From positions 1-17,561 of the forward strand of contig JANBTH010000429.1 of the NCBI GenBank assembly GCA_027578815.1: a stretch of 17,561 nucleotides of DNA. Reading direction: 5' to 3'. Below the pieces are notes generated by a model. The model did no database searches and had not been told where the DNA came from. It was given only the letters and a program-made list of their open reading frames with translations. The translations under genes and the position numbers were made by a program. Shown here piece by piece: positions 15,264-17,561 of this stretch. The DNA is from Coemansia sp. RSA 1804 (lineage: Eukaryota > Kickxellomycota > Kickxellomycetes > Kickxellales > Kickxellaceae). Every line of letters starts with the position of its first letter. Position 1 is the stretch's first letter.

Positions 15264-17561
15264 CTACAGAACAGCATCGGGTGCAACAACGCCCCATCCG
15301 CTCGACATCATGGACTTGCGTGCAATCGGCCAAAATGCCTGCTGAAGAATCGGCGACGTCTCGACGCCAGCCCTCTCAGCGCCCTTGGAAAACTTGTCCA
15401 GCACGCACATAAGATACTCCAAGGGATTGTTCCACTTGTCCTGCTCAAGCATCTTGAGCCGTCGCTCCTCAGCAGACCGGGCACTGACGTCCAGTGCCGA
15501 GGCTCCTTGGATCGTTGCCATAAGCAGTGGGTTTGCTTGTGGTGCGCCTGGCACAGCCCCAGCCGCAAGTCCTTGTTGTGGTGGTTGCGACAAGAGAAAC
15601 TGTCCAGGCGCAGCCGCGCCAATGCTAATAGAGTGCTGCCTTATCAGCGCAGCCTGCTGTTCTTTCAGTATTCCAGTCCGCAGCTCTAGAGGCAATCTGT
15701 CAAACTCCTCCTTGCTTATGTTTGGAGGGAGAATGGGAGGTGCTGGAGCAAAGGAGGCCGACGCGTGTGCTTGAGGTTGCTGCTGGTTTAGCTGATGTGG
15801 GTGCTGTGCTAATTGCGCGCCCATCCCGGATGTTGAGCCTGGTGAGCTAGCTAGAGAGATTGTTTGAGCACCGGCTGCTATCGGGGCCTTGTTAGATGTG
15901 CGCTTCTTTGCTGCTGGAAGCTTTAGATTTTCAGGATCAAGAGGGTGTTTAACAGCCTTTTGGAAGTCTTCGAGGGCTGGGTCGTTAGTCATTGCGCCCG
16001 GATGAAGATTTGTGAGCGGCGTCTCCTGAACCACCGCGCCCCTTATACCCTCTCCAACCATCGCGTTCCTCGTCTGCTGAGGCATGTCGTTGGGCTGGTT
16101 AGCTGCTGCGATACCCGGAGCAGGAGTCCGTGCGCCAGACTGTGCGCTTAGAGCCAGCAGCTCCTGCTGCTGCATAGTGTTGCCCCAGTCCTTTGCAATC
16201 CCGATAAACTTGCGGAGGAGTTCATGGCAACTAAGCGCATTTGCGGAATTCATAATGTACTTGTCCACCGCTAAAAGTCGTAGCTGCTCTCTTACTGTTA
16301 ACTCAACTGTATGTATTTTCTTGATCGGCTCTGCGTTTTTCAGGCACATGAATATAACAGGCAAAAGTTTCTTCACGGTTCCCAAAAGAGCCTCGATATG
16401 CAATAGATAGCCCTTCACCATCTTCTTATCCTGTTCCGTGAGAGAAACCAAAGGCAGTCTCTTTATCTCCTCAGTATCCACAGAGGAGATAATCTCAGCG
16501 ACAATCTTTGTTGCCGTTTCTGCTGAAATAGAGTCTGCACGGTTCATATTTGGTGCGCTGCTGGAAGTATCATTAGACGGACTGTCTACTGCAATTCTTT
16601 GCGACGCGGGAATACTTACTGATACAGGAATAGACGCAACAGCACCACTAGATACGTTATTGTTTCCAGATGAGGAAATAGTAGACTGTGCTTGCAGCGC
16701 TGAAAGCGTCTTTGGCGATTCTTTGCGGGCCTTGGCGGAAGTGCGAGGCGACTGCGATTTCTTCTTCGACTTTGGTCCAGCAACAGAAGACGATGCTTTA
16801 CCCGAACCTTGTTTCTTTCCTGGTGCAGCAGTTCCTGCAACAACGCTGTTTGCTGTGGGTTGTGCCGATATGCTAGCCGGAGTGCCAGACATAGTTTGCC
16901 CTGAGAAGGCGCCCTGTACTCCTGTTTGCATGTTAGGCCCCGTCTTGTTCATATGTGCGCTGTCTAAAATGGCTGCATTGCCCACTGTAGGAGTGGGACG
17001 CACGCCGAGTGCCTGTGCAGATGGCTGTGAAAGCCCTTGTTGACCAACTGCTTGCCCAGCAGCGCTTGCAGCTGCTGCTGCTGCTGCTTGGGACTCTTGG
17101 ACAGCCAAATGAAGTATCTCTTTGCTTATGCTCTTGCCAGATTCACTCTGAATGGCGCCAATAAGATCCTGAATAAACTTGCTTACACTGGCTTCGCGCA
17201 GCGTGTCTCCGCCGGCCTTGAAACGGCTGTGAAGATTATAAGCTTGAAAGAAATTAAGATCAAGCTGTATATCGTCAAGTTTAAATGAGCGAGTAAATAT
17301 ACGAAGCATATGCATCCATCTTTGAGTATCCTCCGCAGAGACCTGACTTGCTCCGACAGAGCCCATTGCAGCATTGGTGGCTCCAGAAGCTTGAGCAAAT
17401 CCGCCTGTCTGATGCTGTTGTTGCTGTGTAGCGTTAGCAAGCTGGGAATTGTCCTGTTGAATTGGGCGCTGTGGTTGATTGTTTTGACCTTGTAAACGCA
17501 TCTGCAACATATGTTGCTGGTGTTGTTGCTGCGTTTGTTGTGGCTGCTGGTGTTGTTGTTG
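15264..17561 (-). CDS. Gln-rich nuclear protein, possibly Mediator-tail (Med15)-like; 5' end outside the window
   Basis: 765 codons are visible. The frame stays open and Gln/His-rich to the window edge, 17 codons beyond the first visible ATG (17510), so that Met is probably internal and the gene is 5'-truncated by the window. Counting from that Met: Gln-rich to about 40; a helical block (about 61-135); poly-Ala (142-148); a Ser/Lys-rich region with NLS-like clusters (KSKKK, 247-251; AKKRTSNK, 534-541); a second helical block (about 350-447); another Gln/Pro/Ala-rich linker; a helix starting ISKEEFDRLP (598-607); and a conserved-looking C-terminus (about 679-748, EERRLKMLEQDKWNNPLEYL). The alternation of Gln-rich linkers with small helical domains is typical of transcription co-activators. 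The 350-447 block vaguely resembles the fungal Med15 region, but I cannot confirm it. A different Gln-rich chromatin or transcription subunit is equally possible. Confidence 0.75.
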   Translation of the reverse strand, partial: QQQHQQPQQTQQQHQQHMLQMRLQGQNNQPQRPIQQDNSQLANATQQQQHQTGGFAQASGATNAAMGSVGASQVSAEDTQRWMHMLRIFTRSFKLDDIQLDLNFFQAYNLHSRFKAGGDTLREASVSKFIQDLIGAIQSESGKSISKEILHLAVQESQAAAAAAASAAGQAVGQQGLSQPSAQALGVRPTPTVGNAAILDSAHMNKTGPNMQTGVQGAFSGQTMSGTPASISAQPTANSVVAGTAAPGKKQGSGKASSSVAGPKSKKKSQSPRTSAKARKESPKTLSALQAQSTISSSGNNNVSSGAVASIPVSVSIPASQRIAVDSPSNDTSSSAPNMNRADSISAETATKIVAEIISSVDTEEIKRLPLVSLTEQDKKMVKGYLLHIEALLGTVKKLLPVIFMCLKNAEPIKKIHTVELTVREQLRLLAVDKYIMNSANALSCHELLRKFIGIAKDWGNTMQQQELLALSAQSGARTPAPGIAAANQPNDMPQQTRNAMVGEGIRGAVVQETPLTNLHPGAMTNDPALEDFQKAVKHPLDPENLKLPAAKKRTSNKAPIAAGAQTISLASSPGSTSGMGAQLAQHPHQLNQQQPQAHASASFAPAPPILPPNISKEEFDRLPLELRTGILKEQQAALIRQHSISIGAAAPGQFLLSQPPQQGLAAGAVPGAPQANPLLMATIQGASALDVSARSAEERRLKMLEQDKWNNPLEYLMCVLDKFSKGAERAGVETSPILQQAFWPIARKSMMSSGWGVVAPDAVL

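Noticed and set aside
16438..17043. 201-codon plus-strand frame
   Set aside because: It is antisense to the Gln-rich gene; its composition mirrors the opposite strand's Ser/Ala codons.

Overview
The window looks like nuclear DNA of a fungus with compact, intron-poor genes. Evidence: intergenic gaps of about 0.1 to 0.7 kb, T-rich promoter tracts, good Kozak contexts, at least one 166-nt GT-AG spliceosomal intron, and proteins of eukaryotic families (ESCRT-I Vps23/TSG101, CRL4 receptor Cdt2, Rad5/HLTF-type SNF2 ATPase, CDCA7-type zinc finger). An early-diverging lineage such as Kickxellomycotina would fit, but that is inference only. I see no tRNA, rRNA, transposon, CRISPR array or prokaryotic operon, and no entirely new system. 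The novelty is in gene details and regulatory sites.

Layout, left to right: (1) a plus-strand type II membrane protein with an LEA_2-like outer domain (698-1855); (2) a 1609-aa SNF2/RING protein of the Rad5/HLTF/Uls1 type with SUMO-interacting-motif candidates and a degenerate HIRAN-like domain (2282-7111); (3) a short gap with three ACGCGT boxes, then a Cdt2/DTL WD40 protein (7387-9066); (4) a 619-bp gap, then a 12-TM amino acid permease (9686-11404); (5) convergent to it, a CDCA7-family zinc-finger protein (11499-12446, minus); (6) a 516-bp divergent promoter with an (AAT)n tract and a perfect 10-bp inverted repeat, then a two-exon Vps23/TSG101 gene (12963-15156); (7) convergent to that, a Gln-rich nuclear protein, possibly Mediator-tail (Med15)-like, cut by the right edge of the window (15264-17561, minus).

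The SNF2/RING protein, Cdt2 and the CDCA7-type protein all belong to families acting on replicating or damaged chromatin: PCNA or SUMO-directed ubiquitination, PCNA-coupled proteolysis, and nucleosome remodelling. They lie within about 10 kb. Cdt2 carries the strongest regulatory signal, a cluster of MluI cell-cycle boxes suggesting G1/S (MBF-type) transcription, plus a KEN box and CDK-type sites suggesting cell-cycle control of the protein. The membrane protein, permease and ESCRT-I gene look like unrelated housekeeping neighbours.
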